Source: Sipunculus nudus (Eukaryota; Annelida; Sipuncula; Golfingiida; Sipunculidae). From it: a stretch of 64,000 nucleotides of DNA. The position numbers and the translations under genes were made by a program. The notes beneath the pieces are model-generated. The model was not told where the DNA came from, did not search any database, and worked only from the letters and a program-made list of their open reading frames with translations. Positions 34,340 to 46,857 of this stretch are shown piece by piece (the first letter of the stretch is position 1; every line of letters starts with the position of its first letter). The stretch lies in assembly GCA_026874595.1 (NCBI GenBank), contig CM049311.1:58535953-58599952 (forward strand), given 5' to 3'.

Positions 34340-34575
34340 AAATGATTATAATTTTAAATTACTGGTCAAACAAAATGTGGTCACACCTTAGTTTTTTGTT
34401 AATATTTATTAGGTCACACCTTATGTGGTCACACCATATATTTGATCAATATTGTGTAATGTTGTCACACCATATTTTGTATTAATATTAATAAATGTGA
34501 TCACACCTTAATTTTGCCATTAATTATAGAAATGAATGTGATCACACCATGTGTCCACATTTGATGTTTAATTTA
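34340..34575. repeat. GGTCACACC repeat, inverted arm
   Basis: Words TGTGGTCACACCTTA, GTTGTCACACCATA and GTGATCACACCATG recur every 35-60 bases. They are the complement of the 29.1-30.2 kb field, 4-5 kb away. Confidence 0.8.
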
Positions 34576-35539
34576 TAAAAATAAGTGATATTATTATGTC
34601 AGTTAAAGGAAAAAAGTGTAACATGATGTGAATAAATGTGTTTCTCCCGTGCCTCTCTAGAATTAAAGGGGTATATATCACTCATGAGAGATGTTAAAAT
34701 CCGATCATCCAAACACACAGTAGTTTAGTAGGAAAAATAAAAAAAAATAGATATAGAGCGTTTATAAAATGTAGTGTTTATACCGTGTAAAATAAAGCAG
34801 TAAAATTAAAAAAGTGTTCATTTATTTGAAAAATTTGACATACATAAATACAAAGTTAAATTGAACAGGAGTTCACATGATCAATGGAATACACACACTC
34901 GAAAGTTGTTTACATTTTGGCGGATGGATGTCGTCACCTTGAACGTACGCTACGTAAAATGTGGATTAATCGAGGTAACAGAGTGTATCTTTATATGCAT
35001 GAAATTACATACTGACTGAATTTTTTTATTAGATATCTTATATTTAACATTTTATAAATGTACATTACTGTGGACAATGACGTCGTCTCAGGCCGCCTTT
35101 GATACGTCGTCAATTTTGGTGTTTTCAGTAAACTACCCTTTTTCGACTGTTTTTGGCAAACTTAATTTAAATTAAGGCCGAGCGTTTTACCACTCAACTG
35201 TCCAGGCCCCTTATGTTTACGAGGGGAAAAATAAACAAGCTAGTGATACAGATGACTCTTTTGACACTAATCCTTAAGTACCATTGAGGTATCAGACTTT
35301 TCCATTGATAAACATGGTGTCAGGGATGAACCGTTCATTATATTGAACATCATTTGCCCTAATAAACGAGGCGAGCACAAGTTAAACCTCTAAAGGGGTA
35401 TTGGTGGATCAAGCAAAACTACACCAGTCCAAATTGTAAAAGAAATGTATAATAATAATGGAAAAAATAAGATAGAATCAGCCAGAGATGTCAAATTGAC
35501 AGCTTATAATACTGTTGACATCAAAAGCCATGGGGCACG
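34576..35539. other. Unannotated AT-rich intron sequence
   Basis: No element ends, arrays or coding similarity were recognised. Confidence 0.45.
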
Positions 35540-36330
35540 GGTGCTGTCGAGCTGATATAAAGACTCTGAATGACAGAAGTACAGATTCTGTGTTGTGGAA
35601 GTTCCGGGAAATGCTGTCCTTGGCCTGAACGCTTGTGAGCAACTACATATAGTAAAAATTCATGACATAAACAAAGATGTACACAGTGAACCAACACACA
35701 TTGGTGACTCGTGACTCTGTAACGCCTGCAAAGCAAAAAAGTATACAGTGCCCAAGGCACATAAATCAACACAGTCGATGACCTTAAGATATTGCTCCCT
35801 GATCGACTCGACTGTATAGGCCACTTTACAGAGACTGCCAAACTTCACCACAAAAAGGATTCTAAACCAAGAATCGACGCTTCAAGAAAATGTACCGTAC
35901 ATATTGAACAAAAACTGAAAACAAAACCCAAGATGATGTAAACACAAGGGGTTATCCACAAAGTAAACCACCACACACTAGTGTTCTTCTATTGTTACCA
36001 GTGTAAGAAAGACGGGACCATTAGAGTGTGTTTGGACCCAAAACGTCTTAGTAACTGTCTCAAGCGCTGTCCACACAAATTCCTACGCTGGAGGAACTAA
36101 ATCCAGAATTTGCCGAGACGAGAGTGTTTTCATATTGGTCTACCTCCCTGGACCACGACAGTCAAGACTTAACCTTCCGCACTCCTGCTTCACTTTGTAC
36201 CGTTTGGACTGTCAGTATCGCAAGATCTATTCCAACATGCCATGGATCGCATACTAGAAAAGGTACCAGGGTGCACTAGTATTGCAGATGATTTCGCAGT
36301 TTCAATCGGCCAAAGTCGACCAAATCACTG
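35540..36330 (+). pseudogene. Second Ty3/Gypsy pol relic (RT region)
   Basis: Plus-strand pieces in successive frames: IGHFTETAKLHHKKDSKPRI and DASRKCTVHIEQKLK (about 35805-35930), KKDGTIRVCLDPKRLSNCLK with RCPHKFL (about 36010-36090), LDHDSQDLTFRTP (about 36145-36190), AMDRILEKVPGCTSIADDF (about 36240-36297). This is the Gypsy RT order ending in the active-site ADD. Several indels break it. It belongs to a different lineage from the 8-11 kb element (IADD versus IDDV). The two minus-strand frames at 35521-35851 are shadows. Confidence 0.85.
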
Positions 36331-37560
36331 GCTTAACACAGTCTCTCTCTGTCTCTCTTAGAAAATCACCTCACCAAACCACTGACTGATATGCTCGTTA
36401 CCTTCACTGTCGTATCACTCTGACAATGTATGTAAACCAAGCAGCTGACACTCTATTTCACTCTGGATAAATCAAGTATATGTAGACGTACATGCCAAAA
36501 TTTCGCGACAATGCTCGGTCGCACATAACGAACAACGTATGTATTGTCCTCTGGTCTTTGACTGGGCTTCACCAAGGCTGAAGTTTATCGGCTATTTTCA
36601 ATTCCTTCTGAAAACATAACTCACAAGTCCCGTAGTGAGCTGGCCGCCCGCAGACTATGACATTTGATTCACTGGGAAATTATCCCTCTACTGATTGGTC
36701 CACTGACAATCTCGGACCGCCTGTTTGACCGTCAAACTGCTATTTGCTCCAACTAGTTTCCTGACCTGGGATATTGTGTTTTCCCCCTGATACTCTCAGT
36801 ATATATAGCCATGCCTACGTCACATTTTCTGACCGCCTTTGGTCTATCGCCTTACATTATCATGGAGACCTGTCCTTCAATTTATGAGTACTGAAATGGC
36901 ACTCCTCCAGATACAAGAGTATGAGAAAAACATGCTTGCAGGTCCGTTGACTTTGAAATTACATTAAATAATGTTATTACAGGAAACTGTCTAGACTAAC
37001 TTTGACGTGTCTGACAAGATACAGTTGCCACAGAATTACGACAGAACTGAAACTGACATCGTTCTGCTTTATGAGAACTGATGTTCCTAAAGTAATAACT
37101 ATTAGGGCTGAGTTTTAAATAATGAATGTAATAATCTCTGTATTGAAATTTCAAGCGTTCCTGCGTAGGAGTGCAAGATACCAAGGTTGGCTCACAGGAC
37201 CTTTTGTAACATATTTATGGTGTTCTGCATACAGAGTCCATATGAAAGGCAAAACAACTCAATGATGTCTTCAGATATCACTGCTTTCCAAAATGCCGCA
37301 GAAGCTATCTCTCTTGTCAATCTGTAATAAGCATCCGAGCTGCAAGACACCCGTTTTAACAATACTTTTGGATTATAAAACAGACATTTCGGGGTCCCTA
37401 AATGTATTTTAGGTAAGTCTACACAAGAAATAATTAAAAAATAATACCACTTGGAAGCTAGTCCCTGTGGATCTAGAACCATTTACAAAATATACACATT
37501 TTCTTACATACATTGTGCAAGTGTGACGCCTTTTACACGTGTCACGGTGTGAGGGTACTT
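36331..37560. other. Unannotated intron sequence, possibly more decayed pol
   Basis: Some plus-strand words (e.g. around 36550-36640) could be RNase H remains, but I cannot show it. Nothing else recognised. Confidence 0.35.
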
Positions 37561-37565
<5 letters not shown>

Positions 37566-37617
<52 letters not shown>

Positions 37618-37625
37618 TATATATA
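37566..37625. repeat. (AT)n microsatellite
   Basis: About 50 bases of AT repeat with a short interrupted extension. Confidence 0.95.
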
Positions 37626-38897
37626 AGAACATCGTTTACATTACAGAAAGGACAATGAAATAAACCAGAGCTTCAGGGAAGGAATGAGGATGAGATATTT
37701 TAAAGCATTGTAAATTAATCTGGTACATCAGAGCTATGTAATGTGACTGATGTCAAGGACAATTCGAAAGAAGCGATCAGCTGGATTTTTTTCTTTAAGG
37801 GTGACAAAGGAATATTACCGGATAAGACAGATTCTCAAAAATATAGTTAACAATATATTTAAATTGATCTCACTCTCAGTTATTAAAAAAAATTAAGATT
37901 TGTTTTTCGTACCAGAAACTCAGTCTAACAGTTTCCACATAATACCATCGGAGTTTACAGTATAGTACATTAAATATGACTATATCTTAACCATACCTAC
38001 AAGTAAGACAGAAATTCCTAAAAAAAATCTGCTAGAAAAAAAAAACAAAACATTTATACTTGCATAAATATTCATATCATTTGTCATATAAATAAATATA
38101 TATTGATTTTTTATAATGTTATAATATGTAATATTATGTTTGGTCTCTTTACATATGATATATGATTTTTCAAGGTATGTATTATGACGCAATTTCAGAC
38201 CTAATGGTGTGAATAAGTCCCCCTAAAGGCTGCTAACAGCGGATTTCTGAGACTGAGCGATAAAAAGGTGATTTTCTGTTTTGGTCCTTAAAATCAAGTT
38301 TACTCGTATTTTCGAGACAAAAATCTACATTTGTTCACTTCTACTGGATAATAATTCATAATAATGGCCAACAATATCTGGACATAAATATTGCTTTTCT
38401 CCCTAGTAGCGGCACTTTATCTTGTACTATCTGAAGTGGTATCCATCAATTCACAGCAACACATGATGCCTTTTTCTGATAGGTCATTTGCTGAAAATCT
38501 TAAATTTATAAATAATACCTTTTTGCAAACTGAAGCCAATAAACTGTGTTCTACTTCATATGAAGATATATTGACCCATAGTTTAAAATAAGACAATATT
38601 AATTACCATGTACCCGTAAAATTATTTATTTCAAAATTAAAATAAATCTAGAAAGATTTATATCATATGGGGTTCGAAGGGATTATCTCGCTCACGGAAT
38701 GGCTGTACACCCAGCAAACAGGCGCTGTTAGCAGCATTCCCCTTTCTTTTAGAAAAGAGAAACGTTTTCACGCCAATATGTTTGAAATCGCCTCAGAATA
38801 CTTTATTATCAACATAGTATATACCTTGACAAACCATATATATGATACTTATAGGTATCCAAGCGCCTGTGCTCAGACCAAGGCAATCTTTTTTCAG
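37626..38897. other. Intron 1, 3' end
   Basis: AT-rich with no recognised element. It ends with a good polypyrimidine tract and acceptor (CTTTTTTCAG, 38888-38897). Confidence 0.6.
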
Positions 38898-39017
38898 TAT
38901 ATGGACTGGAATGTTACGCGTGTGATGAACAACCAGAAAACACAGACAAGTGCATCAAGACGGTTATACAGTGCGAGGAACACGAGGACGTCTGCTACAA
39001 CGCAATCTCCTGGAAAC
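38898..39017 (+). CDS. Ly6/uPAR three-finger protein, exon 2 (first half of domain)
   Basis: Two bases complete Val18, then 39 codons follow, beginning YGLECYACDEQPEN and ending VCYNAISWK, plus one base of Leu58. LxCYxC is the standard opening of Ly6 domains. Cys 23, 26, 36, 43 and 50 match the first five cysteines of the CD59-type pattern in order and spacing. The acceptor TTTTTTCAG|TA and donor AAAC|GTGAGT are consensus. The exon is 120 bases and phase 1 to phase 1, so skipping it would keep frame but destroy the domain. Signal peptidase would probably cut near Gly20-Leu21. The frame at 38667-39107 in another phase is a shadow. Confidence 0.9.
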
Positions 39018-39432
39018 GTGAGTTCTTACACAAACGATTACAAAATACATAGCAAGCTTATTATTGTTACTTGTTTTCTGATATTAAGAGGGGGAACTAT
39101 TTCTTAATTGAATTTGCGACTTCCCTCTAAAATACTGACCCAAATACCAATATATAGATTTGAAACATATAAAACTCACTTCCTTCAGAAATTCTCATTA
39201 TCAAAACTGATAACAAAGGCTAGAAAAGGGGACTGTGTGACAAAAATCTTATTTTCTCTCAATTTCTCTCAAAACAAAGCCTAGATAACAACTATCATCA
39301 GTCTTTGAACAACATGTATTTCATAAACTAAAGATAAAAGCAATTTACAAACACAGTCCATTTCATATAAGATCATGACCAATATTAATATAATAAAATG
39401 AAACTTTCTGGTGCAATGGCATTTCAACTTTG

Positions 39433-39486
<54 letters not shown>

Positions 39487-39620
39487 AGGGTGTGTGTGTG
39501 TGTGTGTGTGCATGTTAAGCACGTTGGAGCACCTTGTTTTTACCGCTAGTTTCACGCCGGTGCAGTTGAAGGTATCAACATCCGAGCGATCATCAGATAA
39601 ACACGATACGTATTATTGTA
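39018..39620. other. Start of intron 2, with (AT)n-(GT)n
   Basis: Plain intron sequence with a compound microsatellite at 39434-39512. Confidence 0.7.
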
Positions 39621-40559
39621 TCCCCAGACAAAGTCGGGGGATACTATGTTTTCATACCGGTCCCGCCGCCGCCGCCTATAAATCTTGTTTGCGCGATCAC
39701 TCAAAAAATATTTCACGGATCTTTACCAAACTTGGTATATGTATAGATATGAGTGAGAGGACGACGCCTATCCAAAATGAGGTCATGACCTTGATTAGGA
39801 GAGTGTCCTTGACCTTGAATAGGTCCAATTTTGAGAAAATAACACAAATTCTTGAATATCTCAAGAAATCTTGCATGGATTGATCCCAAAATCAAGTTGA
39901 TCGAAGATCATGGATAGGGTTGTCATGTTCCAGAAACTGGTGGCGCCACCTATTATTCTTTACTTGTTTTCGTGCCGTTCAATACCCCCATCATTGCCAC
40001 TTAACAGTACTGTGAGCATTATAAGTAAAAAACTAATGGACAGATTTCTTTCATAGTATGCATATACATAGATATTGGTTATGGAATGATGTTTATTTAA
40101 ATTGGGGTCATGATCTTCCTATGAGAGTGGCCTTGACCTTGAATATTGCCATATATGGTGAAAATCACAAAAAATCATTAATCTCTCAATAATGGATGCA
40201 TTGATTGGTCTAAAAATCAATTTGACCGAAGTTCTTGGATAGTGTTGTCAGGTACCGGAAACTGGTAGCGCTACCTGTTTTCTTTTACTTGTTTTCGTGC
40301 CGTTTAATACCCCATCATTGAGACTTAACAGTACTGTGAGCATTTTAAGTAAAAACCTAATGGACAGATTTCTTTCATATTATGCATATACATAGACATA
40401 ATTAGGGGATGATGTATATTGAAATTGGGGTCATGACCTTTTCTATGAGTGTGGTCTGATATTAATTGTTGCTGAAGATGGGGGCCTATTCTTAAAGAGG
40501 GGGGGGGGGATTAATTGTCTGGGGATACTATGGCACCTGCGGTGCCAAGAAATATCTAG
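39621..40559 (+). mobile_element. Non-autonomous Helitron-like (pearl-type) element
   Basis: 5' end TCCCCAGACAA (39621-39631) follows an A. 3' end CTAG (40556-40559) is followed by T. Nine bases before CTAG is a perfect hairpin, GGCACC-TGC-GGTGCC (40532-40546), the classic Helitron 3' signal. The 5' terminal 11 bases recur inverted as TTGTCTGGGGA (40515-40525), a subterminal inverted repeat as in Helentron-type elements. The interior is two full copies and one partial copy of a repeat of about 324 bases (ACTTGTTTTCGTGCCGTT near 39964 and 40288). No Rep/helicase gene, so it depends on an autonomous relative. 'Pearl' affiliation is by architecture only. Confidence 0.82.
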
Positions 40560-41960
40560 TTTGATTTTATGTATAAATACTGAAAAGAAATTAAAAAAAA
40601 TTAACTTAAAAAAAGTTCAAACAGATCTCATGCACAAACTCTATAATATGCAATATTTCAATACGCACTAACCATAAATCTTTATTGACCAGTGAGTTAA
40701 TCAAAGCTAAGGACCTATGTATCATGCCTTTAATTAATGGGAGGCCTTTAAAAAGTTATGAAACCATAATGGAAGTATTCTTGGCTGGTTTGATCATCCG
40801 TGAACAAGTTTTGATCTATGCCCTTCACTTGTTTCATCTACTGCTGTAACGACCCAAAATGTATCGTTCCAAATTGTTATAACGGCCATATTGTAATGTA
40901 TGAGCTATGAGCTATTTTTTTTATGTAGATAGGAAAATATTTGACGAAGTTCTGGACAAAATAATATGTTTGATTTTTCGGTGACCATGACTTTTGACCT
41001 TTCCCAATAAATTAAAACTTGTAGGATTTTTTTTCCCTATGAACAATATAAATTTCAGAGAGATTGCTCGAGAATTCTGGCCTGTAGACCGAAAACAGTG
41101 TAAGCGAAAACAGTGTAATCTCGCAAAATCTCGTTTGACGAGAAATAGTACAAGATTTCGTGAGATTTTTAACAATCTAGAGTAAATCTGATCTAGTGCT
41201 GCTTGATAGAAGAAAACTGGACCTCTGTAGCTTTAAAACTGACATATATGACTCAATGTTTTCGAATTTCCCCAAAAATGTGTAACCATGATAACTACAA
41301 ATGAGTCTTTGCCACATGAGAAACACAGGATCATGAAAAGACAGATAAAATGAGTTACAGTTTAGCTTCCTACAATGATTCTTCACGAAGAAAAAACTAT
41401 TTTGTAGTTTTTCGATGACTTTGACTTTGACTTCTTATCTACTCGCCCGAAAGACTACAGGCTTAAGAACCCTAAGGACTCTACATATTGTATAACATTC
41501 AGAGCGATTGCATAAAAATTCTAGCCTCTAGAATGCCATTTGATAAACTACAGATCAAACATCGAGGCGAATTAGATGACAACGGACGAACAGATGGATA
41601 TACTGACAAATCTGCGAAAACAGCTAACTATAAGATATTATAGGGAATGTAGAAGAACAAAATGAGCTGTAGTTGTGTATATAGGACAACTGTTGACGAA
41701 GTTATGAAAAAAAAATTGAAGTTTTTTTTTTACCTTTGACCTATTTGGACCAAAAACAAAAGTACTCCTGTAAGTTTTGGTTTTCTATCAACTTTTTACG
41801 TTTAAAGATGAGGTCACGCGCTTGCCGGAAATGGAAATTATTCAGACAAACAGAAAGACAGACAGAGAGGTGATACAGACACAGTCATATGAATGAGCAA
41901 CGGAGTCGTGGAACAGAAACGGATAATACGTTTATGTAGTCCTGCTGACCTTTCTAGTGT
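40560..41960. repeat. Dispersed TGACCTTGACC / TCTCGTTTGACGAGA family, decayed
   Basis: Contains TCTCGTTTGACGAGA (41129-41143), GATGACTTTGACTTTGACTT near 41414, GACCTATTTGGACC near 41737 and CAGACAGACAGAG-type runs near 41850-41890. It leads directly into the satellite array. Confidence 0.7.
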
Positions 41961-42990
41961 AAAAGTCGCCGAGTTATAAGCATTTCTGTGAAATCTTGTT
42001 TTTTTCTAGTTTGACGAGATATGGTGCATGATTTTGCGTGATTTGCAGTTCGGTCATGTCAAGATGGCCAGATTTTACGAAGTGTCCAAAACCACACCTG
42101 CCTAGCTATAAAAGTCGCCGAGTTATATGCATTAATCTGAAATATCATTTTTTTTCTCGTTTGATGAGATAAAGTGCGAGGTTAGGCGTGACTTGCAATG
42201 TTTTCTTATCTAGTCGTTCACATCTTAAGTTTTGCCGATGACTAGACCTATGTTACTGTAAAAGTCGCCCAGTTATAAGCATTAATCTGAAATCTTGTTT
42301 TTTTCGCTTGACGAGATATTGTGCGAGATATGGCAAGACTTGCAGTGGCATCTTGTCAAGCTGGCCATATGTCATGATGTGCCTACAACTAGACCTGTGT
42401 AACTGTAAAAGTCGCAAAGTTATAAGCATTTCCGCGAAATCTCGTTTTTTTTCTCTTTTGACGAGATGTAGTGCCAGACTTTGCAAACTTGCAGATTTAT
42501 CATGCAAAGCTGGTTATATTTTACGAAATGTAGAATACTATGCCTGTGTAGCTGTAAAAGCCGCCAAGTTTTAAGCATTTCCATGAAGTCTCGTTTTTTT
42601 TCTCGTTTGACGAGGAATGGTGCGGGATTTTATGATGTTTAGCAGGCCAAATGTTACGAAATGCCGAAAACAAGTAGGAATGTCTTTAAAAAGTCGCAGG
42701 GTTATAAGCATTTATGTAAAGTCTGGTTTGTTCCACGTTTGACTAGATATAGTGCGAGATTTTGGAAGACTTGCTGTGATTTTTTTTGTCCAGCTGATCA
42801 TATGTTCTTTATTCCGTCAACTAGACCTGTGTTACTATAAAAGTCACCGAGTTATAAGCATTAATGTGAAATCTTGTTTTTTTCTTATTTAACGAGATAT
42901 GGTACAAAGATTGCGTCAGTCTTTCAGTTGTATCATGTCAAGCTAGCCATAAGCTACCCAATGACGAAAACCAAACCACTGTAGCTTAAA
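41961..42990 (+). repeat. ~149 bp satellite, seven tandem copies
   Basis: AAAAGTCGCCGAGTTATAAGC starts, or its variants start, at 41961, 42110, 42260, 42407, 42556, 42689 and 42839. Spacings are 149, 150, 147, 149, 133 and 150. Each unit also holds AAATCTCGTTTTTTTCTCGT and TTGACGAGATATRGTGCGAG, CTTGCAGT and ACTAGACCTGTGTAACT. Copy 5 is short by about 16 bases. The paired frames at 42253-42574 are shadows. Confidence 0.92.
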
Positions 42991-44560
42991 AATTTACAAA
43001 GATAGAAAATGAAGCATATATATTTTCAAATTATAAAATTTTAATCCAAAAAAGCGTAACTATGGTTAAGGCATTTAAAGCAGGATACATATCACATGAA
43101 AGGCCATGGAATGTCCAATAAAATGAGCTTTAAATTAAGTAGGTAACTACAGTGGTGGGGATATGGCCCATAAATTATATATGGTATAACTGCACCCTAT
43201 AGCAAAATGAAGAAAAGATTTCGAGATAATGGGGTGGGATATAAGATATATCAGTTTCAAGATGATTACTGCAAACTTGTTTCCTCTAGGGTATCTTGAA
43301 GTGAAATCTCGCCAAATCACATTTTGATGACCTTGACCTTGGGCCGATGTTGACAAAAAATAAGAGGCTTCAAGGACTTTGGGCTGTCAATCAACCCTGT
43401 AAGTTTCGAGTGGATTGCTACAAAACTATGGCCGGGAGAGTCGGGATAAACAAACAGACAGAGAGACAGACAGACAGATAGACAGAAAATGGACAAACGG
43501 AACTGACGAATATGCTTGCCGAAATCAAAGATTTCCGAAAAGTAAAAACCTAGACGACCAGAGGTCGAGCGCTTGCCGGAAATTATGAGTATAGTATGAG
43601 GAAAAATATTTGTAATAAAATATTGTATTACTTTTTCAACTCCTTAATGCAAAATTAGACCTCTCTTGCATAAAAACAGACGAAGATAAAAAAAATTGAG
43701 GCAGCTACACATCAGAAGAAAGGCCTTGGTATGACGAAGAAAATGAGCCTTAGTTTGTGTGGCTGTGGTGAATCTTGACGAAGATATGAAGAAGAAAAGT
43801 TTTCCGAAGATTTGATGACCTTGACCTTTTAACTGTATCAAGCAAAAACAATAAACGTCCAGGACATTTGACTGTCAGTCAACTGTGTAAGTCTAAAAGC
43901 GATTGCTGCAAAATTATGGCCTGTAGAGAGGAGACAAACAGACAAACAAACAGACATACCGTAGTGATCAACATGCTTGCCAAAAACGATGATTTCCGGC
44001 AAGCAATAAACAGTTAACAGACCAACATACGGAACTATCAATCATGCTTGCAAAAAACTATGACTCCGTCAAGCAGCAATTGAATAAACGGAACTGACAA
44101 ATATGCTTGCCGGATGTTGAAACAGAAAAACAGACGGACAGTTAGGTGTTCATATTGAAATGTTGAAATTAAAAACCCATATTTTGGACAAAGTAGAGAA
44201 AAAATTATGTTAACGAAGCTATATTGAATTTAAAAAGTGGAGGACTTAAACAGTCAAACGGACGGACGTACAGAAAAAGTGGGGTTCGATCAGATTATTC
44301 TTTGAGATTATGAGGAATGAATAGCGAGTAAAATGAGCAACAGTTTATGTGGATACCGCCATTTATGACCAAATTATGAATAAAATAAACGATCGGGCGT
44401 GTTAATGACCTTAACATTTTACATTTGACCAATCTTGACAGAAAAAAAAGAAAAAAAAAAGGTCTGATGAGATAAAGATATTTACCAGAGGTATGCATTA
44501 CAATGCGATTGCATGAAACTGGGGCCTGCGTCAGTTATAGAAATATCTGTTTATTTGCAG
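42991..44560. repeat. Dispersed repeat family with CTTGCC..GGCAAG hairpins
   Basis: GATGACCTTGACCTTGGGC (43325-43343), GATGACCTTGACCTTTT (43815-43831) and CAGACAGACAGATAGACAG (about 43465-43483) mark the family. CTTGCCGAAATC..GATTTCCG occurs near 43513, CTTGCCAAAAACG..GATTTCCGGCAAG at 43976-44006 and CTTGCAAAA..CGTCAAG near 44047. Confidence 0.75.
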
Positions 44561-45155
44561 CTTCAACAAGATTTGTCCATAATTAGGTCAACATGATATA
44601 ATGGCAGTATTTGAACAAATCTAAATAGGATTAATGCTATTTATTATAGTTTTAGATGAAGAAATAAAAATTATAAGATAATTAAGAGCTTTGGAGATGT
44701 GGCACAATAACTGTATGTTGTAATGATTGAATTTCAGCACCCTTCGTGGTCATATACCAAAAAAGAAAAAATAGATTTTGAGATATTACTAAATAAAAAC
44801 ATAAAATCTATCAGTTTGCAAACAATTGCTGAAAAATGAGGCCTGTACAGTGTCATTAGGTGACATCTTGCAAAATCTCTTTCGACAAAAAAATTTGGTA
44901 GATATTATGAAAATTGAAATAAAATATTGTTTATAAAATTAAATGGTATAACATTTCATGCATCTGTAAAACATAAATGTTTGCAAAATATTTTGCATAA
45001 TATCTAAATTGGCTGTGTCACTGTGTCAGCAAAGCACGAAATATAAGGCAGTCTTAAAATAACTGAGCATGTAAAATTTAAAATGTCTTTTCTTTATAAC
45101 TTTTGCACAAGATGGCAAGTCTATTGGCAGATTTTTTTATTTATTTTACTTGTTT

Positions 45156-45207
<52 letters not shown>

Positions 45208-46208
45208 AATATATATGTTAGGAGCACCGCTGCTGGGCAACATCACTAGTGTATCCCCCGGATTGTGACTTTTGTTTGTGCTGAACTCACTGGCGTGTGC
45301 AGGAGGCAGAACATGTCTCTCTTCTGCAAGGAATGAGACAAAGCAGCAGTATCTATTCCATACAAATTGTATCCCATTATATCAATAATGAACAACTCTG
45401 ACTTAAAAGTCAATGTAATTTTTTTTAATGACTACCCCTAAGAGCTTACATGTCTGTATTACTAGTCATGCTATGCTGATCAAGTTAGTGTTACAATTAT
45501 CAAATACAGGTTGAATGAAGAATACGGTCAGGTCATAACAATACATTACCACGGTTTATATGTACCTAAATTGATGCAAACTTATATGAATAACAATTAA
45601 ACTCAAAGTATATTAAAATAATTTCATAATTAATTGGTAGATTGGGTTATGCAAGTGATGTTTTACTAATAGGAAGAAAGTAAATAAGCTTAAAACGTAA
45701 GCTGTATCAATGGATAGCTAACAATTATATATTGGGTATCATACATTAATTAGAATATCTGTTTTAATAGGTTTAATTGCTAACATTAATTTTTAAATCA
45801 GGTAATTTAAATATGTACTACTAGGAATAGAAATGAGCTGTTAATTTAAATTGTTCATATCTTGAATTATTAAAATATATACAAGGTGGTTAATGTCATC
45901 CACGAATAATACAATATGTTTCCTGTTTCGTAAATGCCATATTCAACACACTGACATTTAGCAAACATACTTAATTCTCAGTCAGATTTAACTGATCTGG
46001 GATTACTGGACTTTATTAGTCTTTCTGACACTCTTAAGGTGCACAAAGCAATACTGTACCTGATAAGCATTTTGACAGCTGAGATATTACATAAGGCCAG
46101 GTGCTTGGTAGATAACAGACTTTATATTGTTACAGATGTCTTTTTTATTGTGTGACACGGGCGTAACTCGTGTTGTAGCGGCCTCGCCTGGCCGGGTGTT
46201 GCACTCTA
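44561..46208. other. Unannotated intron sequence with one (AT)n tract
   Basis: (AT)n at 45161-45204. I see no gene or element boundary otherwise. Confidence 0.5.
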
Positions 46209-46857
46209 AGGCCCCACTCGAGAGTGTGAAACCGGTTTCGGTTCAGCGAAACCATTCACTTACTAATAGCGAAACAAAAACTGGTTTTGGCGAAACTGCG
46301 AAACCATCTCCGGAGATGGTTTCGGTTTTGGCTTCGCTAAAACCGTCCACTCGATAATTATGCTGTCCAAATGGCGGAGGTGGGCCAAAGTAGTGCAATT
46401 TTATTAATTATTTTATTAATTGACACTGTTGATGCCTGTTAGAGTTAAATATGCAATGACTGAGATATAAACATTCTTTCGGAAGTGTTTTGAATTCAGT
46501 TTTCACTACTGTAACCATCTATAGCTAAAGATGAGCTGCATGTATCCTGTACGTCCATGTCGTCTGACACGTGGACATATTAGGACGCAGAGAAACAGTC
46601 TATTTTCATCATAATTGAATATATATTAGCCAGTCACAATTAATAATGCTCTCACTTGGTCTCAAAGTGCCCAGGCATGGATCTCTAACTTTTGAGAAAA
46701 TTTTCATCATTAATTTATTTAATTATTAAAAATAATTTACGATGTTATCAATATTTTCTATTAAAACCGAAACCGTCCACGTAAAAATACAAGGTGAAAC
46801 CATACAGAACCGGTTTTCCCGGAACCGAAACCAGTTCCGAATTTTCGAGTGAGCCCT
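46209..46857. mobile_element. MITE with AGGCCCCACTCGA termini and a 26-bp palindrome
   Basis: Left end AGGCCCCACTCGAGAGTGTG followed by AAACCGGTTTCGG is matched in reverse by the right end, CCGAAACCAG..TTTTCGAGTGAGCCCT. Adjacent 8-mers GCACTCTA and TCAGTTTA agree at 5 of 8 positions, a possible worn hAT-type target duplication. A perfect 26-base palindrome sits at 46299-46324. GAAACC/GGTTTC words are repeated throughout both arms. No transposase. Confidence 0.75.

Noticed and set aside
36331-36660. Possible RNase H continuation of the 35.5 kb Gypsy relic
   Set aside because: Only isolated words could fit; no DASxxG or TDHKPL motif can be read.
38391-38591. 66-codon frame with a signal-like hydrophobic start
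   Set aside because: It starts at a non-ATG codon, has no splice-compatible continuation and no known domain. It lies in intron 1 upstream of the true exon 2.
38667-39107. 146-codon frame overlapping exon 2
   Set aside because: It is in a different phase from the cysteine-rich exon and crosses its splice sites; a shadow.
42253-42574. Facing 84- and 88-codon frames
   Set aside because: Both lie wholly within the 149-bp satellite.
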